64,000 nucleotides of DNA, taken from contig JACRMQ010000007.1 of the NCBI GenBank assembly GCA_016214905.1, positions 1 to 64,000 of the forward strand, given 5' to 3'. The stretch comes from Ignavibacteriales bacterium. Lineage in GTDB: Bacteria > Bacteroidota > Ignavibacteria > UBA10030 > SZUA-254. Shown piece after piece: positions 38,451 to 48,422 of this stretch. Every line of letters begins with the position of its first letter. The first letter of the stretch is position 1. The translations under genes and the position numbers were made by a program. The notes below the pieces were generated by a model, which saw only the letters and a list, made by a program, of their open reading frames with translations, was not told where the DNA came from and made no database searches.

Positions 38451-39671
38451 CTAATATTCTTTCCTGTTCGCGTACATATTTAAGAGTAAACCTGCCATTA
38501 TCATATTCGTAAGAAGATTAGATCCACCGTAACTCATAAACGGAAGCGGAACCCCAACCACCGGCATGACGCCCATCGACATGCCGATATTGATGACGGT
38601 GTGAGTGCCAAGTGCGGCTACAATTCCGATCGCTACCAAGCTTGCGTATTTACTTTTAACCATCGAAGCAATTTGAACACCTCGAAATAAAATCAACGTA
38701 AGAAACAAGAGTATGGCAAACGCTCCAATAAATCCGAACTCTTCACTCGGTACGCAGTAAATAAAATCTGTCCACTGAGCAGGTAGAAAATTCAACTGTG
38801 TTTGCGATCCCTGTAAAAATCCTTTGCCGAAAAATCCGCCCGAGCCGATGGCGATCTTTGATTGAATGACATTATATCCTGCGCCAAGCGGATCCGCGTC
38901 TGGATTCAGAAATGTTAAAATACGTTTTTGCTGATGCGGGGCAAGCTTACCGAAAATATATTGAACCGATACTCCCATTAAAACAGTGAACGAAAAAACC
39001 ATCGCGGAAAAAAGCCAGTTCTGCCTTAAAATAAACAGGAGAATGAATGTTGTTGCGATAACAATCAGGAATGCCGTTGTTCCGAACAAAGTTGCCACAG
39101 CCGCCGCGACCGGGGCAATCAGTAGAATCATCAGAAAATTTGTAGCCCCTGCCCAATAGATTATGACCACCAACATTCCTAAATAAACCAACGCAGTGCC
39201 AACATCCGGTTGCAATACGATTAAGATCACCGGCAATAAAACAAATCCGAACGCGATAGCTACATTTTTCCATCTTGCCAAATTCACCTGTCGCTCCGAC
39301 AGAAATGCAGCCAGAGCGAGTATAGTTGTAACTTTAACCATCTCGGAAGGTTGTAAACCGTATCCTCCTATGCCGAACCAGCTTTTTGATCCGGCAACAA
39401 TTTTTCCCATAACCAGAACCACGATTAAAAAGATAACCGACAATCCATAAAGAGGAAATGAAAGCATTTGCAACGTGCGGAACGGAATGAACATGATAGT
39501 AATCATCAGGGCGAAACCAACCGCAGCCCAAATTAATTGACGATTGAAATAAACCGATGCGCCCGCATCGTAGGTTGCGCTGTAAACCGACATTATACCC
39601 AACAACAGTAATAATATAACCGGCATGATAGTTTTAAAATCGGTATTTTCTTTATACCAAAGATCGACCAT
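38451..39671 (-). CDS. rodA: RodA, SEDS peptidoglycan glycosyltransferase
   Basis: The 406-aa product has about ten transmembrane helices and the SEDS signatures: FGIGGYGLQPSEMVKV, LQPDVGTALVYLGMLVV (with the catalytic Asp equivalent in QPDVGTA), and GVPLPFMSYGGSNLL near the C-terminus. It polymerises lipid II during elongation with PBP2, whose gene is adjacent (1 bp gap). It is the last gene of mreBCD-mrdA-rodA. Confidence 0.96.
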   Translation of the reverse strand: MVDLWYKENTDFKTIMPVILLLLLGIMSVYSATYDAGASVYFNRQLIWAAVGFALMITIMFIPFRTLQMLSFPLYGLSVIFLIVVLVMGKIVAGSKSWFGIGGYGLQPSEMVKVTTILALAAFLSERQVNLARWKNVAIAFGFVLLPVILIVLQPDVGTALVYLGMLVVIIYWAGATNFLMILLIAPVAAAVATLFGTTAFLIVIATTFILLFILRQNWLFSAMVFSFTVLMGVSVQYIFGKLAPHQQKRILTFLNPDADPLGAGYNVIQSKIAIGSGGFFGKGFLQGSQTQLNFLPAQWTDFIYCVPSEEFGFIGAFAILLFLTLILFRGVQIASMVKSKYASLVAIGIVAALGTHTVINIGMSMGVMPVVGVPLPFMSYGGSNLLTNMIMAGLLLNMYANRKEY

Positions 39672-39672
39672 T

Positions 39673-41490
39673 TTATTGATCTTCCTGATTCATAAGAATT
39701 AGATTTGAAATCGAGCGCAGCGGTTTTTCTCTGATTAGTTCACCGTAGAGATATTGCTCGATGCAAAGTCCTGCTATCGGTGCGGCAAACGCGCCTCCAT
39801 AACCCGCATTCTCAACGAGGACGCAAATCGCAATTTTAGGATTATCTTTCGGCGCAAAACCTACGAACCACGCGTGATCTTTACCGTGTGGGTTTTGAGC
39901 CGTTCCGGTTTTACCACATACCGATGCATTCTGAACTTTCGCCGATTGTCCGGTTCCACCTTCTTCATTAACGCATTTATACATTCCTTCTCTTATCAGT
40001 TTCCATGTGTTAGCCGATAAAGTAAAGCTGCGGGTTTGTGGTAAAATTTCTTGTGACTGTTTTGTTTGTTTATCCAAAATTTTTTGAACTGCATGAGGTG
40101 AATGATAGAATCCCATGTTCGCGATGGATGCCGCATAGTTTGCCATCTGAATCGGGGAAACCCCAAGTTCACCCTGCCCGATCGACAGACTTAAAAGATA
40201 ACCCTGAGTCCATCTTCCTTTACCGTACATTTTATCGAAAACCTCATTCGATGGAAGTAATCCGGGATTTTCCTCAAGTATATCGATACCGGTGGATGAA
40301 CCGAATCCGAATTCTTGTCCGTACCTTGTCCACTTTTCAAATCCGGTTTTCAACATCAGTTGATAAAAAAACACATTGCATGATTTTTGAATTGCTTCAA
40401 CCACATTTGTTGAGCCATGTACGTGAAGATCGTGAAATACACGTGAACCGAAAGTGTAAGAACCACGACAGTTTACGCGCCAATTCAAATCGATAACTTC
40501 TTCTTCCAAAGCCGCCGCAGCCAATACCATCTTGAATGTTGAACCGGGAGGATATCTTGTTAGTGATGCGCGGTTAAACAACGGTTTACTTTCGTCCGTG
40601 TTAAAAGCTTTCCATACATCAACCGGCGTTACGCTCCCGAATTTAGTTAGATCATAATCGGGTTTACTTACGAATGCAATGACACCACCATTCGATGGAT
40701 CTATCGCAACTACCGCGCCGCGTTTGTCTGCCATCAGCGATTCGGCGAGTGCTTGAGTTTTCGCGTCTATGGCTAAGAAAAGATCATTCCCCTCTCGCAC
40801 GGGAATATCGTTCATCCCGTCGTTATATCTGCCGAGCAACTGACCGAAAGCATTCACCGTGATAAGTTCGAATCCTTTTTGACCTCGAAGGTATCGTTCG
40901 TATGCTGCCTCGAGCCCTGTAGCTCCGATGTTATCACCCGGACGGTAGTCGTTCCCCACCTCCATCAATTGCTGATCTGAAATTTCTTTCGTATATCCGA
41001 AGAGGTGCGGAGCTTTCGCGCCCGTGGGATAAAATCTTTTCGATTCAACCTGATAATCGACACCGGGAAGTTTTTCCTTGTTCTCTTCCAAAGCGGATAA
41101 CGTCGGAAAATCGATATCCCTTTTTACTTTAACAGGGGCAAATCGATTATACCTTATTCCCTTCTCAATTTTTTCACGAAGAGTTATCGTATCAATTGAT
41201 AAGATCGATGCCAGATATGATATGTTTGACCATTTAAATTCAGATGGAGTTACGGCGACAGTGTAAGATGGCCGGTTATCGACTAGAAGAATACCTGTTC
41301 TATCAAAAACCATTCCCCTGATTGGGTCTCGCGCGATTTGCCTGATACTGTTCTCTTCAGATTTTTTTCCGTACACATCACCGTATAAAACTTGAAGTTG
41401 AATAAGCCGCAATAAAAATAATATGAACACAAATCCGATCGCGCCGAAAATAACAAATTTTCTGGGAAAGATATCGTTGAACTCTGACAT
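39673..41490 (-). CDS. mrdA: Penicillin-binding protein 2 (elongasome transpeptidase)
   Basis: The 605-aa product has an N-terminal membrane anchor (about 13-32), a dimerisation/pedestal domain, and a transpeptidase domain. That domain carries SxxK in PPGSTFKMVL (about 317), SxN in QKSCNVFF, and KTG in CGKTGTAQNPHG. It cross-links peptidoglycan in the Rod complex with RodA and MreBCD. It is 1 bp from mreD upstream and from rodA downstream. Confidence 0.96.
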   Translation of the reverse strand: MSEFNDIFPRKFVIFGAIGFVFILFLLRLIQLQVLYGDVYGKKSEENSIRQIARDPIRGMVFDRTGILLVDNRPSYTVAVTPSEFKWSNISYLASILSIDTITLREKIEKGIRYNRFAPVKVKRDIDFPTLSALEENKEKLPGVDYQVESKRFYPTGAKAPHLFGYTKEISDQQLMEVGNDYRPGDNIGATGLEAAYERYLRGQKGFELITVNAFGQLLGRYNDGMNDIPVREGNDLFLAIDAKTQALAESLMADKRGAVVAIDPSNGGVIAFVSKPDYDLTKFGSVTPVDVWKAFNTDESKPLFNRASLTRYPPGSTFKMVLAAAALEEEVIDLNWRVNCRGSYTFGSRVFHDLHVHGSTNVVEAIQKSCNVFFYQLMLKTGFEKWTRYGQEFGFGSSTGIDILEENPGLLPSNEVFDKMYGKGRWTQGYLLSLSIGQGELGVSPIQMANYAASIANMGFYHSPHAVQKILDKQTKQSQEILPQTRSFTLSANTWKLIREGMYKCVNEEGGTGQSAKVQNASVCGKTGTAQNPHGKDHAWFVGFAPKDNPKIAICVLVENAGYGGAFAAPIAGLCIEQYLYGELIREKPLRSISNLILMNQEDQ

Positions 41491-41491
41491 G

Positions 41492-41977
41492 TTATGATAT
41501 GTATTTTCTGCCGAAAACTAACATTGGCAATAGCGCCACCGCCGATGTATAGAAATTGGTTGCAAGTCCGATCTGGAATATTGCCTTCAGCAATCCAATC
41601 TCACTGCCGCGTGTTAATATGATGAAGTATATAGTATTGTGTATTAAAGAAACGAATAAAACTATCAGAACAAAACGGTAACTTCCGAGTATGAGGTGCG
41701 CTCTGTTCTCGTCAAAAAAATACCCCGCAGTAAAACCCGCAATCGTTTTCGACATGGCAGCGAGACCCGTAAAACTTCCTGTAGATAGATCGAACATTAA
41801 GCCGATTATAAAACCCCAGATTGTTCCTGTCAGTTGTCCTTCTTTGATCGCAATATAGACAAGCCAGATAAGTAAAAGATCGGGCGCAATATCACGAAGC
41901 GAAATCAACTGCGAGATGTACGTCTGTATGTTCATCAGTATAAATGAGAAGAATAAATATTTTAGATGTTTTCCCAT
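41492..41977 (-). CDS. mreD: Rod shape-determining protein MreD
   Basis: The 161-aa product has about five membrane helices. The segment DLLLIWLVYIAIKEGQLTG, followed by WGFIIGLMFDLSTGSFTG (about 50-70), is the MreD signature. Its start overlaps the mreC stop by one base and mrdA follows 1 bp later, fixing its identity by context. It is an inner-membrane part of the Rod complex. Confidence 0.92.
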   Translation of the reverse strand: MGKHLKYLFFSFILMNIQTYISQLISLRDIAPDLLLIWLVYIAIKEGQLTGTIWGFIIGLMFDLSTGSFTGLAAMSKTIAGFTAGYFFDENRAHLILGSYRFVLIVLFVSLIHNTIYFIILTRGSEIGLLKAIFQIGLATNFYTSAVALLPMLVFGRKYIS

Positions 41978-42810
41978 TATTTTTTTCTAGCGATTTTATT
42001 TTCAAGAGCCACACGTTCCGAATCGACACTTGCTATAACAACGAATACCTGCTCAAGTGAAGAAAATTCAACGCTCGGAGTCACTTCAATGTTTTTAAAT
42101 AAACTCCCCGGCTGATCGCTCACCTTCGATACATATCCAATTTTCACATCGGGTGGAAATATCGTGCTGTATTCCGATGTTGTTACAACATCACCTTCTT
42201 TTACATCCTGCATCTTTGAAATATTTTCCAAGTTTACAATTTCTCCGCCGCTCCACGAAATTATGCCGTCAACTCTGTTGCGCTGAATCTTGGCACTTGA
42301 TCGGAAATCTTTATTCAACATAATCTGTCCGACTGAATAATGATCGCTCGCCGCGATTAGTTTGCCGACTAAACCATGTTCCGAAATTATCGCCATGTCC
42401 GGTTTTGCTCCATCCGCTTCACCGATATTAAGTGTGATTGTATTGCGTAAAAGGTGAATATTCTTCCCGACAATTTCTCCGGCTACAAGTTTGAAAATGG
42501 TTTTTTCCTTCAATCCGATTATTTCACGCAATCGCATATTTTCCAAACGGGCTTCACGCAATCTATTAACCTCATCCGATAAATTTACGCTAAGTTGACG
42601 CAAAATTTCATTTTCTCTTTTTAAGGCGAACACATTCGGCACGATAGAAATGAAATCTTGTGTCACGCCAAAAAATCCTACCGTGTACGAACGAATGGCC
42701 CGTATCTGTGAATTATCGTTTGAATTCAGAAGAATTATGGAAACAACTATAAGAAATGTGAGAACTACATATTCTTTGAAGGCAAGCAGTATGTCGACTA
42801 ATCTTTGCAT
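41977..42810 (-). CDS. mreC: Rod shape-determining protein MreC
   Basis: The 277-aa product has an N-terminal transmembrane helix (about 12-30), a short coiled coil (about 62-95, LKRENEILRQLSVNLSDEVNRL), then the MreC beta domains with VAGEIVGKNIHLLRN, GLVGKLIAASDHYS and DVKEGDVVTTSEYSTIFPPDVKIG. It is the periplasmic scaffold that activates PBP2-RodA. It sits between mreB (64 bp gap) and mreD. Confidence 0.94.
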   Translation of the reverse strand: MQRLVDILLAFKEYVVLTFLIVVSIILLNSNDNSQIRAIRSYTVGFFGVTQDFISIVPNVFALKRENEILRQLSVNLSDEVNRLREARLENMRLREIIGLKEKTIFKLVAGEIVGKNIHLLRNTITLNIGEADGAKPDMAIISEHGLVGKLIAASDHYSVGQIMLNKDFRSSAKIQRNRVDGIISWSGGEIVNLENISKMQDVKEGDVVTTSEYSTIFPPDVKIGYVSKVSDQPGSLFKNIEVTPSVEFSSLEQVFVVIASVDSERVALENKIARKK

Positions 42811-42874
42811 TTATAGCATAGGGCTTTGAGCATAGAGCTGAGAATTTTTCATCCCTGCACTCTTTCCTGTAAAT

Positions 42875-43900
42875 TCAATATCTCCTGCTCTTCACCAAAA
42901 CTTTACTGTAATGGCTCAGATGTTCAAGAACTTTTCCGGTTCCCCGGACAACTGCAGTAAGAGGATCTTCGGCAACGTGCACTGGCAAATTTGTTTCGAG
43001 ACGTATACGTTCATCAAGTCCTTTTAGCAACGCACCGCCGCCCGATAGCATTATCCCCCGGTCAAGTATATCGGCTGATAATTCCGGTGGAGTTCTTTCT
43101 AAGGTGAGTTTTATTCCATCGACAATCTGCTGAACCGATTCGTGCAAACATTCACGTATTTCAACGGAGCTTGCCTCGGTGGTTTTCGGTATGCCGTTTA
43201 CTAAATCGCGGCCCTTTACCTGAATTGTAACTTCTTCTTTTAATGGCATTGCGGAACCGACTTCGCATTTAATCGCTTCAGCAGTTCGCTCACCTATTAA
43301 TATGTTGTGATTTTTTTTGAAGAATTGAATGATCGCGTTATTCATTTCATCACCCGCAATACGGATTGATTCTTCGTTGACTATACCTGATAAAGCAATG
43401 ACCGCTATCTCGGTTGTACCACCGCCGATGTCAACAACCATGTTCCCTGCGGGCGCATCAACATCAAGTCCTATTCCTATCGCTGATGCCATCGGCTCCG
43501 CAATAAGGTGCACTTCTTTTGCGCCGGCATGTTCAGCCGCGTCGCGGACGGCACGCTTTTCAACTTCCGTTACACCGCTCGGTATGCAAACTACAATTCT
43601 TCTGCTCGGCAGCCAGTTCGAGTGAACTTTTTTAATGAACTCTCTCAACATGCCTTCGGCAATCTCGAAATCGGCTATAACTCCGTCTCTCATCGGACGG
43701 ATGGTTCGAATGTCGCGGTGAGTTCGCCCTAACATTTCCTGCGCTTCGTTACCAATGGCAACTATGCGTTTTGTATTGCGATCGAACGCAACAATGGATG
43801 GTTCATTCAGTACGATCCCTTTCCCTTTCATGTAAACAAGAGTGTTGGCGGTGCCGAGATCGATTGCTAAGTCTGCCGAGAAAAACGAGAACAAGCCCAT
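42875..43900 (-). CDS. mreB: Rod shape-determining protein MreB
   Basis: The 341-aa actin homologue has ADLAIDLGTANTLVY (phosphate 1), VVDIGGGTTEIAVIAL (phosphate 2) and MLSGGGALLKGLDERI (adenosine). It polymerises on the inner membrane and guides lateral wall synthesis, so the cell is probably rod-shaped. It is the first gene of the elongasome cluster. The 50-bp gap to purH upstream suggests a separate promoter or read-through. Confidence 0.97.
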   Translation of the reverse strand: MGLFSFFSADLAIDLGTANTLVYMKGKGIVLNEPSIVAFDRNTKRIVAIGNEAQEMLGRTHRDIRTIRPMRDGVIADFEIAEGMLREFIKKVHSNWLPSRRIVVCIPSGVTEVEKRAVRDAAEHAGAKEVHLIAEPMASAIGIGLDVDAPAGNMVVDIGGGTTEIAVIALSGIVNEESIRIAGDEMNNAIIQFFKKNHNILIGERTAEAIKCEVGSAMPLKEEVTIQVKGRDLVNGIPKTTEASSVEIRECLHESVQQIVDGIKLTLERTPPELSADILDRGIMLSGGGALLKGLDERIRLETNLPVHVAEDPLTAVVRGTGKVLEHLSHYSKVLVKSRRY

Positions 43901-43951
43901 GGTAATTTCTTTTAATTAGAAAATTGAAATGTTATGATTGAATTAACGTTC

Positions 43952-45502
43952 TTAATGTTTAAAATGTCTGATACCTGTAAAAATCATTGCAATATTATTT
44001 TCATCTGCGACTTTTATAACTTCCGCGTCTCGTACCGATCCGCCCGGTTGTATAACTGCCGTGGCGCCTGCTTTTACAGCTTCCAATAAACCATCGGCAA
44101 ACGGGAAAAAAGCATCTGATGCTACCGCCGTGGCTTTCAAATCAAGTCCGGCTTCCTGCGCTTTCATCACTGCAATCCGTGAAGAATCAAAACGCGACAT
44201 TTGTCCGGCACCAACTCCGATTGTTCTATCAGCTTTCGCGTAAACAATTGCATTCGATTTCACATGTTTCGCAACCCGCCAACCGAACATCATAGCTTTA
44301 TTTTCTTCAACAGTCGGCGATCTTTTGGTAACCACTTTCATTTTTTCACTGTCGATTAAAATATCGTCTGCCGTTTGAATAAGCAATCCGCCTACAACCG
44401 GTTTGATCATCAGCCGGTTTTCATTCTTCGAAGATTTTATTTGATGAATTAACCGGCGGTCTTTTTTCTTCATCAAGAAATCTAGCACGCCGTTTTCAAA
44501 TTCCGGTGCAATTATTACTTCCGTAAAAATCTTATCTATAATTTGCGCCGCTTCAATATCTAATTTCCGGTTTACGGCTACAATTCCACCAAACGCCGAT
44601 TTCTGATCTGTTGCGAATGCTTTTTCGTATGCCTCGGCTAAACTCTTTCCTGATCCAACGCCGCACGGATTCGTGTGCTTTATTATTACAACAGTCGGTT
44701 CTTCAAATTCATCCAAAAGTTCAACCGCTGCCTGAATATCGACGATATTATTATAAGATAATTCTTTTCCGTGAATTTTCTTAAAATACAGGTCGAAATC
44801 ACCATACAACGCCGCTTGCTGGTGTGGGTTTTCGCCATACCGCAAATCTTCTTTTTTCGTGACCGATACTGAAAACTTTTCCGGCAATGCGACAGATTTA
44901 TTTCCATTCAAACCGTTTAGATAGTTCGATATAGCCGAATCATAATGTGCAGTTCGCGTAAAAACATTTTTCGCTAAACCGAATCTGGTTTCTCCCGAAA
45001 CCGCGCCGCCATTTTTTTCAAGTTCATCAAGAACAAATTTATACTGCGATGGATCTGATACAACCGTTTTAAATTTATAATTCTTCGCTGCCGCTCGAAG
45101 TATAGATGGTCCGCCGATATCTATCTGTTCTATCGCTTCATCTAATGTAACGTCCGCTTTCGAAATTGTTTTTTCAAAGGGATACAGATTAACGACAACC
45201 ATATCTATCGAAGCAATATTTAATTCTTTCAACTGCTCCTGATGATTTTTATTATCAAGAACAGCGAGAAGGCCGGCATGAATTTTCGGGTGAAGCGTTT
45301 TCACTCTTCCGTCTAATATTTCCGGGAACCCGGTTACATCGCTGATCGAAACCGCATCTACACCCGCATCACGCAGGTGATTTAATGTACCGCCGGTTGA
45401 AATTATTTCAACATTAAATTTTCGAAGTTGTTTCGCGAAATCAACCAGTCCGGTTTTCTCCGAAACACTTATTAAAGCCCGTTTAATTTGAATTGAGTCC
45501 AT
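43952..45502 (-). CDS. purH: Bifunctional AICAR transformylase / IMP cyclohydrolase
   Basis: About 516 aa from the ATG at 45502; a TTG at 45511 would add three residues. The N-terminal MGS-like cyclohydrolase domain has [30 protein letters not shown] and [13 protein letters not shown]. The C-terminal transformylase domain has [28 protein letters not shown] and [11 protein letters not shown]. It performs the last two steps of IMP synthesis. purN lies upstream on the same strand, separated by two palindromes. Confidence 0.96.
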   Translation of the reverse strand: MDSIQIKRALISVSEKTGLVDFAKQLRKFNVEIISTGGTLNHLRDAGVDAVSISDVTGFPEILDGRVKTLHPKIHAGLLAVLDNKNHQEQLKELNIASIDMVVVNLYPFEKTISKADVTLDEAIEQIDIGGPSILRAAAKNYKFKTVVSDPSQYKFVLDELEKNGGAVSGETRFGLAKNVFTRTAHYDSAISNYLNGLNGNKSVALPEKFSVSVTKKEDLRYGENPHQQAALYGDFDLYFKKIHGKELSYNNIVDIQAAVELLDEFEEPTVVIIKHTNPCGVGSGKSLAEAYEKAFATDQKSAFGGIVAVNRKLDIEAAQIIDKIFTEVIIAPEFENGVLDFLMKKKDRRLIHQIKSSKNENRLMIKPVVGGLLIQTADDILIDSEKMKVVTKRSPTVEENKAMMFGWRVAKHVKSNAIVYAKADRTIGVGAGQMSRFDSSRIAVMKAQEAGLDLKATAVASDAFFPFADGLLEAVKAGATAVIQPGGSVRDAEVIKVADENNIAMIFTGIRHFKH

Positions 45503-45539
45503 TTTTTGCAATATTAAAAACCTGAAAATAATTTAATAA

Positions 45540-45606
45540 GTCATGGTGAGCTTGTCGAACCATGACGTGTGGTTTCTTTGTCACGCTTCGACATGCTCAG
45601 CGTGAC
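45540..45606. repeat. Two adjacent palindromes between purN and purH
   Basis: GTCATGGTGAG...CCATGAC (45540-45566) and GTCACGCTTCG...CAGCGTGAC (45580-45606) are two imperfect hairpins with related inner sequences (GAGCTTGTCGAAC and TTCGACATGCTCAG, which are near reverse complements). They resemble REP-like elements common in many bacteria. As RNA each would fold into a hairpin between the two pur genes. Confidence 0.7.
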
Positions 45607-45623
45607 ATTTTATCTTATTTATT

Positions 45624-46286
45624 TCAGACGTTGTTTATAATTATTTTTTGATCAATGATTTTTATTTTACCTTCAGCAAACAAACCGATTGCTTCAGGAT
45701 AAATTTCGTGTTCGAGTTTTAGAATTCTTGCGGCTAACGTTTCAGCAGTGTCGGACGGTTCGACCGCAACTGTTTTTTGCAGCACAATCATTCCGTGATC
45801 GAATTCTTCATCGACGATGTGAACCGTTGCACCCGAAATATTTTCCTTTGCCGCCAGTACCGCTTCGTGAACATGCAATCCGAACATTCCGCTGCCGCCG
45901 AATTTCGGCAGTAACGCCGGATGAATATTTACAATACGATTACGAAAAGCGCCAACTATACTCGCGTCTATTTTTTTCATATATCCCGCAAGCGCAATAA
46001 AGTTTATATGGTGCTTCGCCAGCGCACCGATCAACGTGGCATTTAATTCATCATCAGAATTATACTGCGCTCGGCTTATGTGCACAGCCGGAATTTTGAA
46101 ACCGCGTGCAATCTCTAATGCGCCTGCACTGGAATTATTGCTGATAACAAGTGCAATTTGTGCATTCCGGATTTTACCGCCGCTGATTGCCTCTTGAATC
46201 GCTCTGAAGTTAGAGCCATTCCCAGAAGCGAAGATTGCGATATTCAATTTGTCCGGCACTGTTGATAAACTAAAATTTCCTTCCAA
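45624..46286 (-). CDS. purN: Phosphoribosylglycinamide formyltransferase
   Basis: About 220 aa. Motifs are NIAIFASGNGSNFRAIQEA near the N-terminus, the catalytic region RIVNIHPALLPKFGG (about 140), HVHEAVLAAKENISGATVH, and DEEFDHGMIVLQ. It formylates GAR in purine synthesis with 10-formyl-THF. The start is uncertain: the reading to 46286 uses a TTG, and a GTG at 46259 or a TTG at 46247 (just before NIAIF) fit the family better but lack a well-placed SD. Confidence 0.93.
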   Translation of the reverse strand: MEGNFSLSTVPDKLNIAIFASGNGSNFRAIQEAISGGKIRNAQIALVISNNSSAGALEIARGFKIPAVHISRAQYNSDDELNATLIGALAKHHINFIALAGYMKKIDASIVGAFRNRIVNIHPALLPKFGGSGMFGLHVHEAVLAAKENISGATVHIVDEEFDHGMIVLQKTVAVEPSDTAETLAARILKLEHEIYPEAIGLFAEGKIKIIDQKIIINNV

Positions 46287-46413
46287 ATTTACGCATAATC
46301 TTGAGAATAATCAATAAGCAGGTAAAGCGGGTAACAGATGAGATATTGTTAAATATTTTAGGGTTAAAATTTACAAGTGAGTTAGAAGGGAGGGTATAAA
46401 AATCAAAGAATAT

Positions 46414-46911
46414 TCATTGAAGAACTATATTTATTGGTACATATTGAATTTTCAAAATTCTTAAAGTATCTGATAAGTATTGAAATTTAAAAACTAGAGT
46501 GTCAATTCCTGCATACTGTGGAGCTTGATATTCAAACTCTTTTCCTTCTGATAACGAATTTGGGTCTGTTGATTCTAAATTAAACGTCTGATCAGATAAA
46601 AAATTTTCATATTGATGTTTTTGATGAACTTGAATTTTTAAGGCATTTAATGTTACAGGGCTTTGATTATGTATTTTGAATTTGATGACACCAGCAGTAC
46701 TAGCTTGTATTGATTGGTTAAACAAGGTTTCAATGATTACACTGAATTCAGGATCTTTAAACGAATACTGGATATCATTCAGTCCATGCTTATAAAACTG
46801 AAAAAATGGATATACACTCAAGATTATTGCAAGCCATAGGGGAGTTTTTTGAGTCCATTTCTCACCTGTTTTATACAAAGTTCTTATTTTATTTATCACG
46901 CTGGCAAACAT
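46414..46911 (-). CDS. Small single-span membrane protein, unknown function
   Basis: The 165-aa product has one transmembrane helix at about 25-43 (LWLAIILSVYPFFQFY) and a predicted beta-rich external part (SVIIETLFNQSIQASTAGVIKFKIHNQSPVTLNALKI). This looks like one immunoglobulin-like or CARDB-like sandwich. It has no recognised domain and no operon partner. The flanking DNA on both sides is A/T-rich. Confidence 0.6.
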   Translation of the reverse strand: MFASVINKIRTLYKTGEKWTQKTPLWLAIILSVYPFFQFYKHGLNDIQYSFKDPEFSVIIETLFNQSIQASTAGVIKFKIHNQSPVTLNALKIQVHQKHQYENFLSDQTFNLESTDPNSLSEGKEFEYQAPQYAGIDTLVFKFQYLSDTLRILKIQYVPINIVLQ

Positions 46912-47125
46912 AAATTTTTTAATATTGGATTTTTATAAAGTTATCACATTACGATTACTAAATCAAGCTACCCTCTGAAATATTTTTCAATTTATTATTT
47001 TCTATTCATAATGATTTTCTTTCGAGGTTTTTAAAATCTATTATTTAAACTTTTAAAAAGCTTCGAGGGTAACAGTTGGAAAACATTTCATTTAGATTAA
47101 AATGTTGTAAATCATAAATCCAGTC

Positions 47126-47296
47126 TCCGCAATCATATTGCTGTCAATTAGCCACTACCAATCTCCGCTTTGCGATTCCATCTAATTACCGTTTAGCGCC
47201 AGAGATGGAATCGCCTGAAACTTCGCCTGCTTTCATAAGCCACCGTTTATGATTGCGGATGTTCTCTTTGTTACTTTCTCTTCAAAGAGAAAGTAA
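47126..47296. repeat. Nested inverted-repeat element
   Basis: Outer arms TCCGCAATCATA (47126-47137) and TATGATTGCGGA (47248-47259) enclose inner arms GCGATTCCATCT (47172-47183) and AGATGGAATCGC (47203-47214). Next comes a 12-bp palindrome TTACTTTCTCTT-CA-AAGAGAAAGTAA (47271-47296). All three pairs are perfect. It fills most of the 449-bp gap 46912-47360, in which I see no gene. It looks like a non-autonomous mobile or REP-like element. Confidence 0.65.
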
Positions 47297-47360
47297 AAGT
47301 ATTATTTATTAATCTTTCTTGTGTAGGTTCACCTAACAAATTAAGAAGCAGGAACAAACA

Positions 47361-48296
47361 TTAACAAACCCCCGCCTCCGAAAACTGCAAAATATTTTTA
47401 TCCCCGTTGAATCTCACTTTCACTCCAACGACAAACGGCAGCGACGCTTTGAAATGTCCGTAAGGAATTTCGGAAACTACGGGAAACTTATAACTCCCAA
47501 ACTGATCTTTAAAAACTTGCTGAAGCGTTAACGATGGTTTGCCTTTATCGGGCACACACGAAATAAATTTTCCCAGCGCGACACCGTCGCAAGCATTAAA
47601 CAGTCCCGCAAGTTTCAATTGCTCCAGCATCCTGTCTATGCGGTACGGTTTCTCGTCTATTTCTTCAATCATCAAAACGAATTTTTTAAATCGCGGGAAA
47701 TATTTGGTGCCGCACATTGCGGCAACAAGAGAAAGATTTCCTGCCAGCAATCTTCCTTCCGCTTTTCCGTCTCTCTTGAAAGTGGAACTTATATTTTTTG
47801 CAATAATCGGCTTTGGCGGTTTAACCGACATCAATCCGTCCCAAAACCGTTCTTCGATTTCACCTTTCAATCCCTCGCTCATCTCCACCGCCGCCATCGG
47901 ACCCGAGAATGATACCAACCCGACTTTTTCAATAAGCGCAAGATGAAGCGCGGTAATATCGCTGTAACCGACAACAATCTTGGGATTATTTTTTATCATA
48001 CGGTAATCAAGCAAAGGCAAAATTCGCTGTGTGCCGTAACCGCCACGGGCGGCAAAGATTGCTTTTACATTTTTGTTGGCGAAAAGATTATTTAAATCTT
48101 CCGCGCGTTCTTTATCGGTGCCTGCGAGATAACCGTGTCTTCGGTTCAGATGTCTGCCCACTTCAATCCTGAATCCGCATCGCTCGATATATTTTATGCC
48201 GTCATTCAGTTTCTCCGCCGAGGCGGGCGGGCTTGCCGGCGCGCAAATGCCGATTACGTCGCCATGTTTTAACCGTTTGGGTTTTATGATTTTCAT
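47361..48296 (-). CDS. LD-carboxypeptidase (peptidase family S66)
   Basis: About 311 aa from the ATG at 48296 (MKIIKPKRLKHGDVIGICAP, the usual family start); a longer reading to 48374 is not supported. Motifs are AARGGYGTQRILP, the nucleophile Ser in VVGYSDITALHLAL (about 105), ARGGY, and IEEIDEKPYRIDRML. Family members (LdcA/MccF type) cleave the LD bond of recycled murein peptides or detoxify microcin-like compounds. No signal peptide, so the cytoplasmic recycling role is more likely. Confidence 0.9.
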   Translation of the reverse strand: MKIIKPKRLKHGDVIGICAPASPPASAEKLNDGIKYIERCGFRIEVGRHLNRRHGYLAGTDKERAEDLNNLFANKNVKAIFAARGGYGTQRILPLLDYRMIKNNPKIVVGYSDITALHLALIEKVGLVSFSGPMAAVEMSEGLKGEIEERFWDGLMSVKPPKPIIAKNISSTFKRDGKAEGRLLAGNLSLVAAMCGTKYFPRFKKFVLMIEEIDEKPYRIDRMLEQLKLAGLFNACDGVALGKFISCVPDKGKPSLTLQQVFKDQFGSYKFPVVSEIPYGHFKASLPFVVGVKVRFNGDKNILQFSEAGVC

Positions 48297-48422
48297 AGAT
48301 GCGGAAAGATAATCAGATTTCAAATTAATTTCAACAAAATATTTTCTTTGATTGCTATTTACAGTGAAACTCAATCACATGTTCGTGGCACGTTGTGGAC
48401 CGCGCCATCCGGACTAACCTTA

